Below, one piece after another: positions 13,412 through 24,694 of a stretch of 64,000 nucleotides of DNA (position 1 is its first letter; each line of letters starts with the position of its first letter). The notes below the pieces were generated by a model, which was not told the origin of the DNA, did not search any database, and saw nothing but the letters and a program-made list of their open reading frames with translations. A program made the translations under genes and the position numbers. Source of the stretch: Syncephalis fuscata (taxonomy: Eukaryota; Zoopagomycota; Zoopagomycetes; Zoopagales; Piptocephalidaceae); NCBI GenBank assembly GCA_025786725.1, contig JAHLTZ010000003.1, positions 310,001 through 374,000 on the forward strand, in the 5' to 3' direction.

Positions 13412-14737
13412 ATGGATCAATACTCGCAAGACATTGCTAGCTCTAGCTCTCCTAAGCCACAGCGTGTTATAGCCGCACAGCCAGGAGCTCAAGGAAACAT
13501 GCAAGTGTCATTTGCGCATGAAATTCCTCTTGGAGAACAGGGAGGCTATGGTAAGTGAACCGTGAAAAGCCAAGTCCAATAATTACTAAATAATGACTGT
13601 TATTGATTATAGCGCACATTATGAACGCTATTGGCTCGATTATTGGTGCATTTGGAGCAGTAAGTAATAATAAAACGATGCCTAATGTTTATTGATATAT
13701 TTATTCTTCATCTAGATTCCATGCTGCTTATGTTGTCCAAATCCATATAAGGAGGTACATCAAGGTGAGTTGTTTGTAGTCCACATTTATTTTAGTGCTA
13801 ATATAAATGTTTTAGGATCGGTTGGTTTGATCGAACGGTTTGGTAAATATTACAAGACAGTCAACCCCGGTCTTGTCAATGTAAATCCTGTCAGTGAAAA
13901 GATACGACGGGTCGATATTAAGATGCAAATCACTTCAATTCAAGATATATCAATTATGACTAAAGTGGGTGTTTAATTGCTAACATAACAATGCTGCACA
14001 ACTTGCTAACCATGTTATCAAATCAATTTATTGTTATTAGGACAATGTTAATATCACAATTGACTGTGTTGTTTATTGGCACGTTGTAGATGTGTACCTT
14101 GCCACGTACGGCGTCACACGACTTGAGAAGGCTCTTTTGGAACGTGCTCAAACAAGTCTTCGTGCAATTCTTGGTGGTCGCTCATTGCAAGATTGCATTG
14201 AGAATCGTGAAAGTATTGGACAGTCATTAGGCGCTATGCTTGAAGAACCGGCTGCCTCGTGGGGTATTCGCGTGGAGAATACACTAATCAAAGACTTGCA
14301 ATTCAGCCAAGAACTCCAGCAGTCCCTATCTAGTGCTGCCACGCAGAAACGTATTGGTGAATCAAAAGTCATTGCTGCCAAGGCTGAAGGTAAGTTTGGC
14401 AAACTAGTAGCACACAGTGGCCTATTGGCTCGATATTGCGATAAAACAATGGCTAATACACTTGACTCGTGTTCCATCATATCTAGTCGACTCGGCTAAA
14501 CTAATGCGTGAAGCATCGGAGATTCTTAATACCCCGGCAGCCATGCAGATCCGCTATCTCGATACCATGGCACAGATGTCAAAGAGCGGCCAGACTAAGG
14601 TTATCTTTATGCCAGTTCCAGGTCCCGATGTCCAGGCAGGTGCGACAGACTCTCATGGTGGAAATGCATCTGGCAAAACACCCGCATTTACTCCCCAAAT
14701 GGCGGCATTGACAGAGTACATGGGCGACCAGCGCTAA
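13412..14737 (+). CDS. Stomatin/podocin-like SPFH-domain membrane protein
   Basis: Scaffold protein of the stomatin class, expected on the cytosolic face of a membrane, where such proteins oligomerise and organise lipid and channel domains. Exons: 13412-13550, 13613-13659, 13716-13764, 13816-13964, 14041-14389, 14487-14737, totalling 984 nt (327 residues). Order: polar N-terminus; short hydrophobic Gly/Ala/Ile stretch (AIGSIIGAFGAIPCC) with a CCLCC cluster suited to palmitoylation; SPFH domain (GLIERFGKYYKTVNPGL ... VVYWHVVDVYLATYGV ... LRAILGGRSLQD); helical region with LIKDLQFSQELQQSLS; C-terminal LDTMAQMS as in stomatins. Intron 4 uses the donor GTGGGT. The ATG opens the only frame that fits the exon sum. 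An inverted paralog lies at 38937-40261. Confidence 0.9.
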
Positions 14738-15408
14738 GTGTATGTATCGCATTGCCAGTCATTATACTCATAGCTGCTTATAACTTTGATATGCTGTCTA
14801 TCATTGAATAAATACTAAAATACTTGCTAGTATACCTATTTGGCATCTTTAATGGTAAACAGCCACTCCACACACTTCCATATAAGTCTTGTAAAAAATA
14901 AAACGCCATGTTTTTGTTTTAAAACACCATGTAACTGTCTCGTTACTGACTTGGTTTAAAACGTGATCAACGTGCCAGATCACTGTGCGTTTTACTATGT
15001 ATCAGCTATGGTCAATCCATTAGAAGTTCCTTTTGACAAGCAAAGTGTATTTCTCATACATATTTTTGCAACTGAAACAGCAATCCGGTAATTCCAATGC
15101 TGCCATTGATGCAAGCATGTTGATTGTTGTATTTTTAGCATTGACAAAGCATGTTGATTGGCTTAACAGTCTCTTGACGATTATTTTCATATGCTTTTGT
15201 GCCCACTAGCGCTTCCTTTCGTAGAAACGTGTAATAAACATGGTATTTCATCTCTCCGTCGTAATGTATAAATATTGTCATGATTAGCTCGATTTGTACT
15301 ATACCGTATCCTTCAATCCTCCGTTACTTCACTTGCTTGACGCAAACTTAACGACTACCTCATTTGCTATCTAGAATAGAATCCTCATTATAGAAATTCA
15401 TTTTTATT
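14738..15408. other. Spacer between the stomatin-like and pseudokinase-like genes
   Basis: No gene supported. The sequence is nearly identical in the other arm (38268-38936). It should hold the 3' end of the stomatin-like gene (AATAAA-like word near 14806) and the promoter of the next gene. A TATAAA-like motif occurs at about 15267, roughly 140 bp before the ATG. Confidence 0.4.
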
Positions 15409-16785
15409 ATGACGAGATTTTATAACTTTTTTACAATTGTGATGATTGGTACCCTGGTGGCACTAATTCAAACGGCAATGGCATATGTTCCTTACGAAAT
15501 ACGCATAGGTATAATAACATATATAACATTTATGTAATACTAATTTATATACTTATTTGATAGATAATGTCGAACTCTTCAATGCTGGTGCGCGACATTT
15601 GGACGATCACAGTAACCAGGCTCAGTATAATATCACAGATTTAAAATGGTTTGGTATAGGAGAATTGGGAGCTTTTGCCAATGTTAAATGGAACAATCAA
15701 GATGGTGTCCTTAATTGTAAACGGGACACTAATACAATCACAAAAGGATATCAGGTTTTTACTGTATGAACAAGACGGTATTGTAGTTGCATTTACTTAT
15801 TTATTATGATGTAGGCATTGGAAAAGGGCGAGAAAATGTTTTCTGACAAGCAAGCACCTGGCAGAAAGTACATCCAGCGCCCATTGTCAAGATTTATTAT
15901 TCCAAGACCACCTGGAACTCACACCAGTGCCACCGACTGTTACATCCACGAAAAGGTCCAAGGAGTTCCGCTTGGCCAATTTATAGCTAAAAAGACCTGG
16001 GAGGAAAAGGCAGTATTTCTACCAGATATATTTTATAAAGTGACCCAAGGTGAGCAAAATCTATTGCACTAGCACCTACATGTTAGCTAATCTTTATATG
16101 TAGCAATTATGTACTGGCGCAGCCTTAACATTATGCACGCCGGCATTACTGAAAACAGTATGTATATTCATATTCAAAAATTGCATTCTAACATTGATCT
16201 GTAGCTATTATGGTTGAGCAAATAACCGCAGACCACGTACGCGTCAAGGTTTATGATTATACAAGGGCAAGCATATTAGTTGGGCAAAATAATAATGTAT
16301 TTGAAAGCGGAAAGCTTTCTACGTTAAAAGAATTGAGTAGCAAAACGGCTACTGAAAAGTGCTACAATCAAAATGTAATGCTTAGTATAATGGTATACTA
16401 TGCAATCACTGGAGCTTATCCACCGGTCAGGCCAGAATCAAAACTGGAAGCTTACCGTTATCTACAGACACATGTTCAAAGCATACTAGATCCATCGTCA
16501 ACACGATCCTCAGCTATTTTGAACAATCCAAAACAAAATCCTAGTGAGAAATTCAAAAATGTATGGAACCAAACACCGCAATATCCAACGGTTGCCAATG
16601 TTCGCGCCGTCAAACAAATATTCCCTCTTATACAAACTATCGAGCCACTATTTGCCGTAAAAAACACTGACTGCACAATTCCTTCTAATGTTTTGCACAA
16701 GTTGCTACCGCCTATGAGACCCATTGCAAACATGGGCAAATGGATGCATAACAAGTTTTCGAAACCAAAACAAGTAGTCGTATAG
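15409..16785 (+). CDS. Secreted protein-kinase-like (probable pseudokinase) protein, copy A
   Basis: Exons: 15409-15508, 15564-15763, 15815-16049, 16104-16157, 16205-16785; 1170 nt, 389 residues. An N-terminal signal peptide (TIVMIGTLVALIQTAMA) predicts entry into the secretory pathway. The second half resembles a kinase C-lobe: YWRSLNIMHAGITENTIMV lies where the HRD catalytic loop would be, and VRVKVYDYTRAS where DFG would be. The catalytic Asp of HRD is replaced (HAG) and DFG reads DYT, so catalysis is doubtful. ILDPSSTRSSAILNNPK and a Lys-rich tail follow. I cannot assign a named family; the kinase fold is an inference from motif order. The inverted copy at 36899-38267 shares the signal peptide and introns but differs strongly in patches of the mature region, suggesting an effector or surface role. 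Confidence 0.7.
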
Positions 16786-16832
16786 TTTAAATATCTTTAC
16801 AATGCTTGCAAAGCAATAAAATTATTGTTTAA

Positions 16833-18380
16833 CAACTTGGTATTATTTGGGCCAAATGCGCATTTAATACTATTCGCGTAACTAAACTATATGTTTTTTC
16901 TATTGAACATCAAATACGTATGGTTTGATGCTAAAATAAACTAGATAAATCAAATTTTATCAGTAGTAGAACTAGCATCAAACAGAAAGCATTTGGAGAT
17001 AACTAGTAATTATATATAATAAGCTTAGTTGATATATTTGTAAGAATGAATGTAAATAACAAGCATTGTACAACTGTACAAAAACGTATTAATATATCCA
17101 ATAAATTCATTCATTATTTCTATAGCTTGCCTTAAGTGTTTATTTAGTTTGTAATTGAACCAGTAAACAGCGTGAAACTATACAAGGCTACAGTATAAGT
17201 AGTTCTAAGATCAACACATTGAAAAAATGCAATATTATGCGATTCAGACCTGTATAATAAAACAAATTTATTTCAATATATAAATATGACTGCAATAGTG
17301 TTAATAACTATATAATTAGCATCGCCATTAACGTTTAACAAAATAGATGGTATTAATGAAGGTGCCGTTTAAAAATAACCGGTCCGTACTTGCATGATTG
17401 GAGTTGATAATACACCAATATACAATTGTTTTATGTATAGTCGGACTTTTTTGCTCCTTCCAACATTCATGCACCCTTGCTATTCTCCTTTATTGCATAG
17501 CTACTAGATTGGGAGACACTTACACGTTTATACTCAAGTCTTATCTTGGTCATAGCTTAAAATCAATACCCAGTTATTCATAGCCAATATCACCAGTGTT
17601 GAATATTGGCACGGCAGTCATTTGATTAAAATCATCATAGACGACACTATTAATGTGTTTAGTAAATCAACAACTGTGATTTGAGTTTACTGTTCACCTA
17701 GTAAATAGGCCTTTAAATATAAATGTGACAACTGATATGAAACGCTAGATTTGAGCCATTTTATACATAGCTATTGCTATTACTGGTATTACTGCTAGTA
17801 ATAGAGATCGTAGCCAGTATCGTCACAATGGTTTCCCAGCAACCATATTAATATACCGTTAGACAGGAAAGCATAACGACATGTTACTAACCATGATGAC
17901 ACTAGCATCATTTTCTTTTCTAAACATACGTGTCAGTTGTATTATAACGTAGGCCTCAAAGGTGGTTCTACCATTAATCTTATCTTATAAACATTCTATT
18001 TTTAGTGATACCATCTTATATCGGTTATTTTATTCATTTCTTGGCAGTTTAAGTCTTTATTCAATTATAAACCGCCGTCCTCTTTCTTTCTAGTACCAAA
18101 CTTAGTTTACACTTGATTGCTTTATCTGACACTTTGTGCGAGTGCACACGACGGTCCTTGCTTTATCCGTACTCCGGTTTTCACCGCTACTGCATCATTC
18201 GCTGCGAGTGCAGTCCCAGTCATATCCTTCTCTTTCTCTTTCGTGCCGTTTCGTTTCGTTTTTACTTCTATTTCATACTTATTGAGCGGACTTGCTCTAT
18301 TCTCAACTCAATTCCAGTGAGCAAACACTTAGAATAGTTTATTCACTATTTTCCTTACTCTGCTGGTATCGCATGCTATT
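16833..18380. other. Intergenic, ending in the SKT5-like leader
   Basis: No gene supported; the open frames are short and AT-driven. From about 18050 to 18300 the plus strand is rich in C+T (tttcttt, tctctttctc), matching the leaders of the other housekeeping genes. Confidence 0.4.
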
Positions 18381-20883
18381 ATGTCGTGTCAAATGCAGGA
18401 AAAAGTACTATCTTCTTTACCCAATGCTTCTCCCAACCGGCAGCCTGCGGTGATAATTACACCTACCAACCAGCATAGCAATAACAGTAACAGTAACAGC
18501 AATACTGCTACTACTACTACTACTTCGGCATCATTCTTCTCAGCAACCGATATTCAATTTGGGTCTTCTGTTGATGTTACACTTTGTCTGCCCACAAAGG
18601 ATATAACACATAAAGAACCACTATCTACAGCACATGACACAGACGTATCAAATCTAGCTACAATGACACCCGGCACGGCATCTAATACAGCATCAACAGC
18701 TATGCTAATGACCACTGATAATAATGCAGTTGGTTTAGGCGGACAGCCAGCAGGTATTGGGCGATTAACACATAGTTTTACCTCGTCGGATGACCGTTTT
18801 GCATTTGATGATGGGCCTGTATCAATTTACAACTCGCCTGTCATCATTAATAAACCACAATGCTCATTTTCATCCAATGAAAGTAATACTGACGATGATA
18901 GCGACAGCAACGCCGATGACAGTGAGGATGATAAGCCATTGAACAAAGGCGGTGATTTACGTATAAGTCATCTTTCCTCGTCTTCGTCATCAAATTCATT
19001 GTCAGGCTCAGCAAGATTTGTTCGGCGTACCAATACGCAACGGCGTAAGCTACATTCGCAATTAGCTCCACCACGTCCTGTATCAGTTGCCATGCCTGGT
19101 ATGATGCCATCACCTGAGGATACGCCATTGTCAGCACCAATTTCAGCAACTACACTATCGCCATTCTATAATTTAGGCGAACGAGCCGGTTCTTCAACAA
19201 GTGTTGGTACATCATCGGCTGCATCGGTGGCAGCTGCAGCTGGTCTGCCAATGCCAGGTGTACCTTACGCGGCTGGTGCTATTATTCATCATCGTCGTCG
19301 AAGTTCAAATGGCTCTGTTCAATCAATGCGTAATCATGCAGCACGTGCCTCAATTACACTATCACATGGTGGCGATAGTGCTTTAAATCTTTATCGCGAA
19401 ACGGCAAAACGTACCAATGATCCGAATATTCAATGGGAATTTGCCAAGTACTTACTTGAATGTACGGCAAAAGAAGAGGAAAACAGCGGCAATGGTTCAC
19501 TGCGTCCAAATGGCTCAATCGACTATTTGTCATCATTATCTGGCCGTAATACGCCACAGCCCACTTCACCAGCCAATGGATCAGTCACTTCGTTGCCTAA
19601 TTCATTTGGTACTAGTGCTAGAAATAGTTTTGCTTCTGATGGATATCCATCGAATGCTATGAGTGACCATGAAGATAATTACCAACACTATGCTAATGGC
19701 AACAATCGTAATCAACGGCAAAACAATAATCGCTGGAGTAGTCCACCTAGTCCAACAACAACAACGAATAGCGATACTGCTTCACCATCAATAACATCAA
19801 GTAGTAATGGCCAGGATCCAACATCGTCGTCAAAACAACGTTCACTTAAAGATGAAGCCATTTATTGGGTACATAAACTATCAAAGGCCGGTCAACCAGA
19901 AGCCTGTGCTGTTAAGGCACAATGGCATCAACAAGGCACTTTTGGTATGGTACAAAGCGAAGATAAAGCTATTACACTTTATACAACGGCAAGTAAACAA
20001 AATCATGCACGTGCAGGCCATCGACTTGGCGAGATTTATGAAAAGAAAAAAGGCATTTCAAAGGCTGTGCAATATTATACACGCTCTTCATCACAAAACG
20101 ATGCACTTGCTAATTTGGTAAGTAATCATGACTATTTATTTACATTATAATTAATCAATCAATCAATTAATTAATTAATAGCGATTGGGTAAAGCACATT
20201 TAATGGGTGAATTAAAATTAGCCCGTGATTATAATGCGGCATTGAGATATATTCGTCGTGCATCGGATGCAGCTACATTGGCTGATAAAGAATCCCATGA
20301 AGCACCGTATTTATTGGCTCAGCTTATTGGTGATTTACATCCAACAATTCGATTACCGGCTGATATATTAGCACACGATCCGAGTGGTGCACTTGATCAG
20401 TTTACTCGTGCAGCTGAACTTGGCCACCCAGTAGCGATGTTTGAACTTGCTTATAGCTACGAGTACGCCTGTCTTGGCTTAGAGATGGCCGAACCCGATC
20501 TATCGATTATGTGGTATCGACGGGCCGCCGATCTTGGTCATCCTGATGCGATGGTCGGTCTAAGTGGCTGGTACCTAACCGGTCTCGAAGGTATACTTGC
20601 TCCAGATGATTCGGCCGCCTTTGAATTGTGTTATCGCGCGGCCAATGACCATCATCTGCCCAAGGCTGAATATGCTGTCGGATATTACTACGAGGTTGGT
20701 ATCGGTGTCGACATTGATATGGCCGAGGCCATGCGCTGGTACGAAAAGGCCGCTTCACACGGTAGTCGTGATGCTCAATTCCGTCTTAATAAGCCGGAGT
20801 CAGCGACCAAGTTAAGAAAGTCCGAATACGGCACTGTTAAAATGAAGAAGCATAAAAAGGGAAGTGAGTGCACTGTTATGTAG
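18381..20883 (+). CDS. Sel1-repeat chitin synthase activator (Skt5/Chs4-like) with CaaX box
   Basis: Predicted regulator that recruits and activates chitin synthase at septation and growth sites. Exons 18381-20117 and 20182-20883; 2439 nt, 812 residues. The first ~450 residues are disordered and rich in Ser, Thr and Asn. Tandem Sel1 repeats follow, starting around LKDEAIYWVHKLSKAGQ and including AITLYTTASKQNHARAGHRL, ALDQFTRAAELGHPVAMFEL, LSIMWYRRAADLGHPDAMVG and AMRWYEKAASHGSRDAQFRL. The protein ends in a Lys-rich stretch and CTVM, a CaaX prenylation motif like those of yeast Skt5-family proteins. A general Sel1 scaffold is the alternative, but the CaaX tail and repeat layout favour Skt5/Chs4. 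It is convergent with NEDD1 downstream. Confidence 0.88.
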
Positions 20884-21135
20884 AAGAATTAGACAAGAAA
20901 ACGCACAAACAGAGTATTGTTTGTAAATGGCAAGAAAAGGGAATGTGTAGTATTTTATATTTAGAATATATTATTAAATATTAATTATTATTATTATGGC
21001 TATTACCATTGTTGCTGTTATTATTATTAACATTATTATAATATTATTATATAGCGTATTTTATTCTATTATTAATAATATCGAATTAACATAATACAAC
21101 TGTGTGTGTGTGTGTGTTCATAACACTAATCGGTA

Positions 21136-24100
21136 TTACTAAATAAAAACAATTTATTAGTATTTCTATTTAATATACAGAATAACTTACCAAATCATTT
21201 AGACGTGTCCTTAAACGTCTATTCTCATCCCGTAGTCGTTCTACTTCATCGCGTAATGCATCCGCATCTCCATAATGTCTAACTAGTGATTCTATTTCGT
21301 TCTATATTAAATACAAACTTGATTAATATAGTAGCCGGTTATTAATTACAATATAAACTACTTACCCGTTGAATATGAAATTGACGTAATAGTTCCAAAT
21401 GTAAATTCTGTAGATCTGCTCGAATCTCTTCACGAAAATCTTGCATACAATCCTCGACGACTCTTTCAACAATGCGTAGTTGAAATGAATTGGTATTGGA
21501 TAACTCGTTGGTTTGTGGTGTATCATGACCATTCATCGTACTACTCGCCAGTGCAGGCATCGCTGATAATGGTGTATCGTCATACAAGCCGGTAAATCCA
21601 TGCTGAACTCGACTTATAGCAGGTGCCGATTTTAGCATACTATCACTTCCATTCTCCATAGCCGTCCCTTTGGCCACTATATTAAGTTGTGGTAAACGAG
21701 GTCGAATAGCTGCATTCACCGCTGCTCCCACACTTCCATCATTGGTGGTATAGGAAATAGAAGAGCGATGTCGTCGATGATAAGTAGTGGGCGGTGTAAT
21801 ATCACGCCCACCCAATTCATATACATTAGATCGTGTTTTAAGATTCCGAATCTAATAAACAAGCCAATTAATTGTTATTCATAGTAATCGTAATAAATAC
21901 CTACTTCGCGTGTACTACCATTAGATGGTGGCGCTATTCCATCACCTTCACTATTTGCATCTATATCAATAGAACCGCCACTTCTTCCGCCACTGTCACT
22001 CTTTCCAAATGTTACTTGAGATCGAGTACGTGAATGTCGTGCTAATGGTGAACCAGCCCGTTCCTCGCCCAATACCGAGGATGGCCGTGATGTATAATAA
22101 GAATTACGTGGTGATACAGAAGGTCGACGTATACCGCCACTACCACTACCACTACCACTATAACCACCACCACTTCCATCACCTGTACCTTCTCGTTCTG
22201 GTATTGCCGTAGCACCATTATATCCACCCGAATTCTCTCTTGATAATCCAGATTGACTTGAAGTTGTAGTTCCAGTAGCTGAATAAGCATCTGGCACTAT
22301 TATTATTATTATTATTAATATACCAATAAAATAGCAATTTAATCACTTACAACTTTCACGATCTGAACGTGATTTGGATCTTAATATTTCCCTCTCTAAT
22401 CGTCCACTTCCTTCACGCACTGGCCGTGTACCTGATGGCGAGGTAACACGCCTCATCATACGTGCTGAATCACCTATTACACATTTAAGTATTGATTAAA
22501 TCTAATTATTAATAACCTACCCGTAAATGCTGATTCAAATTCAACTGGCCCATTATTTTCTTGATCTTTTTCTTGATCTTTTACGGGAGAAAACATATCC
22601 ATATAGGTAATATTGTTGTTGTTGTTGTTGTTGTTATTACTCGTAATATGAGTATTAACCGAGGATGCTGTCTGTGAACGACGCATAGGTGGTGACACTA
22701 AATCCATTGGATCATCAAGTGTTGTTGTTGTTGTTGTTGTAGGTGGTGGCGGTGAAGGTAATCTACGTGTACCACGATGACTGATCATTTCTGTCTTTGT
22801 ATCTGTCAATGTTGGTGTAACTGATTCAGTAGCATTTAATACGGTCGATGTACGTTTTGATGATCCAGTATTAGACGACTTTTTACCCAAAGGTTGAAGC
22901 TATTAATTAAATATAAATGTTAAATATCAAATATAACAGCTATTAAATATTAATATTAATTACCTGAAATAATGTCGATTTGACTGCATGTGGTTCATGT
23001 GCCCATACACTAGCCAACGGTTTTGATGATGATCTTAAATCAAATAATAATAATTTGCCTATTATTTCATATAAATTAAATTACTTATGTTTCATATTTA
23101 ATCGTGTTAATCTACCTTGAATCGTACCCGCCGCAATTGTAACACCATCATTCTTAAATGATAATGTAGTTAATGGCTGATCTGTTGATAATGTCTTAAT
23201 TGCTCTATAATATAGATATTCATTAATTATATTATTAATTAGCCTATTAATAATTACCCTTGTTTCTCAGCATCATATAAAACGACACGTTTATCTAAAC
23301 CAGCTGAACACATCAAATATCGATTAAATGGACTAAATGCCACCCCTTTAACCGGTGCACTATGAACACTTTGAAATGTCTGTATCGGCGTCTGTCCCTG
23401 ATTAGTGTCCAACATATGAACTGCACCATCATCGCCACCACATAATAATAGTGATTTACGGAATTTTGAATAATCAATAGCATTAAGTGACTATGACCAT
23501 TATAGATGAGTTAATGAATTACATCATACACTATATATTTACCTGTTCCGTTGGAATACTATATGGTTGTTGTAGACCCTTTTGTAGATTGTGCACTATT
23601 AGTTTACCCATAACGGATACACTTCCTAAATGTGTCTGATCTATATCAAGGGCCATACTTGTGATAGCGCCTTTATGGCCAGTTAACGATTCAAGCCATC
23701 GACCATCCTGTCTATCCCATCTACGTATAATGCCATGAGAACCGGCCACCATAACTTGTCGTCCTCGTTGTGCCATACACATGGTGGATATTTCACCAAA
23801 TCCCTTTATATAATATCTATTACACCACTGCCATTATATAATACAATAAACACTTACTCCACGTAATCCATCTGCTGTAATACTATCTACACGTGAACCA
23901 TCTGGATTATGAATTGATATAATGCCATCAGACCCAGTTAAGCCCAGCAATTTGCCTATTATATTAGTATATTAGTATTGTATATTATATATTATATTAT
24001 ATATATATTATATTATATGTATTATATACTAAATACTAAATACTAAATACTATATTTCTGACAACTTACCGTCTTCACTCCAGCATGTAGTATTGACATT

Positions 24101-24259
24101 ACCGCCAGCCTCGTCTTTACCAAGTACATAGACTAATCGACATGGATTATCACTGGTTGATTTTGCTTGATTCGAAGAAGGTGGCGTATAACTCCATAGT
24201 TTAACCCCATTGGCCGCCGATGTGACAAGCAGTGGATGATTGGACATGTTCGACGCCAA
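21136..24259 (-). CDS. NEDD1: NEDD1/GCP-WD homolog (gamma-tubulin complex recruitment factor)
   Basis: WD40 protein that targets the gamma-tubulin ring complex to spindle poles and microtubule-organising centres. Exons, high to low: 24070-24259, 23858-23955, 23543-23803, 23258-23490, 23085-23204, 22964-23033, 22521-22899, 22351-22473, 21905-22296, 21366-21851, 21191-21301, 21136-21138; 2466 nt, 821 residues. N-terminal WD repeats include DYSKFRKSLLLCGGDDG, SVHSAPVKGVAFSPFNRYLM and AGLDKRVVLYD, closely matching animal NEDD1. A disordered Ser/Asn-rich middle (Asn run at ~22612-22638) follows. The C-terminal helix FREEIRADLQNLHLELLRQF and coiled coil EVERLRDENRRLRTRL match the gamma-tubulin-binding end of NEDD1. 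The last exon may consist only of the stop codon TAA; read-through instead gives a few extra residues before another stop. Confidence 0.92.
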
Positions 24260-24694
24260 GAGTACACAACCGTAGAATCAAAGGTGGTCAACGCGATTAG
24301 GGAAATGGTCTTAAAGGAATGGAGCCACTAACAAATATCTGCCACGATATATCTGTCCGATATATACCCTATAGGCGATAAATACTAGTGCACGACTAAA
24401 AGTACAAGCAAAGTGTCAAACACTATAGAAAAGAGGAAAGAATGGCCCACTAACCTACACTTTGTAACCAACAAACAACAATAGCAATAGCAATAATAAT
24501 AACATTAAATCAAATTTATAAAGTTTAGCCAACTACACCCACATACACATTACATATATTAATTAATTAATTAGTTGGTTAATTAGTTAAATAGATATAA
24601 TAACATTTGCAGTATAAATCCATTTATTATTTAAACGGTATCACTTGATCGTGATGATGATGATGATGACGATGACACCGCACACTATAATGAA
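24260..24694. other. Intergenic between the NEDD1 promoter and AsnRS 3' end
   Basis: No gene seen. Both neighbours are on the minus strand, so this should contain the NEDD1 promoter (minus strand, above 24259) and the terminator of the AsnRS gene. A TTAATTAATTAATTAG-type AT tract lies near 24560. Confidence 0.4.

Larger units (their letters stand above)
13160..16832. repeat. Inverted duplication, left arm
   Basis: About 3.7 kb that reappears inverted at 36855-40500, roughly 20 kb away. It carries two same-strand genes, stomatin-like and secreted pseudokinase-like. Introns and the intergenic spacer are almost identical between arms. Similarity ends about 45 bp past the pseudokinase stop codon. 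Confidence 0.85.

Noticed and set aside
20990-21120. Simple repeats (ATT tracts, TG run near 21100; similar AT/GT runs near 25530 and GAA runs near 52385)
   Set aside because: Ordinary low-complexity tracts in spacers, introns or acidic coding regions, with no further structure.
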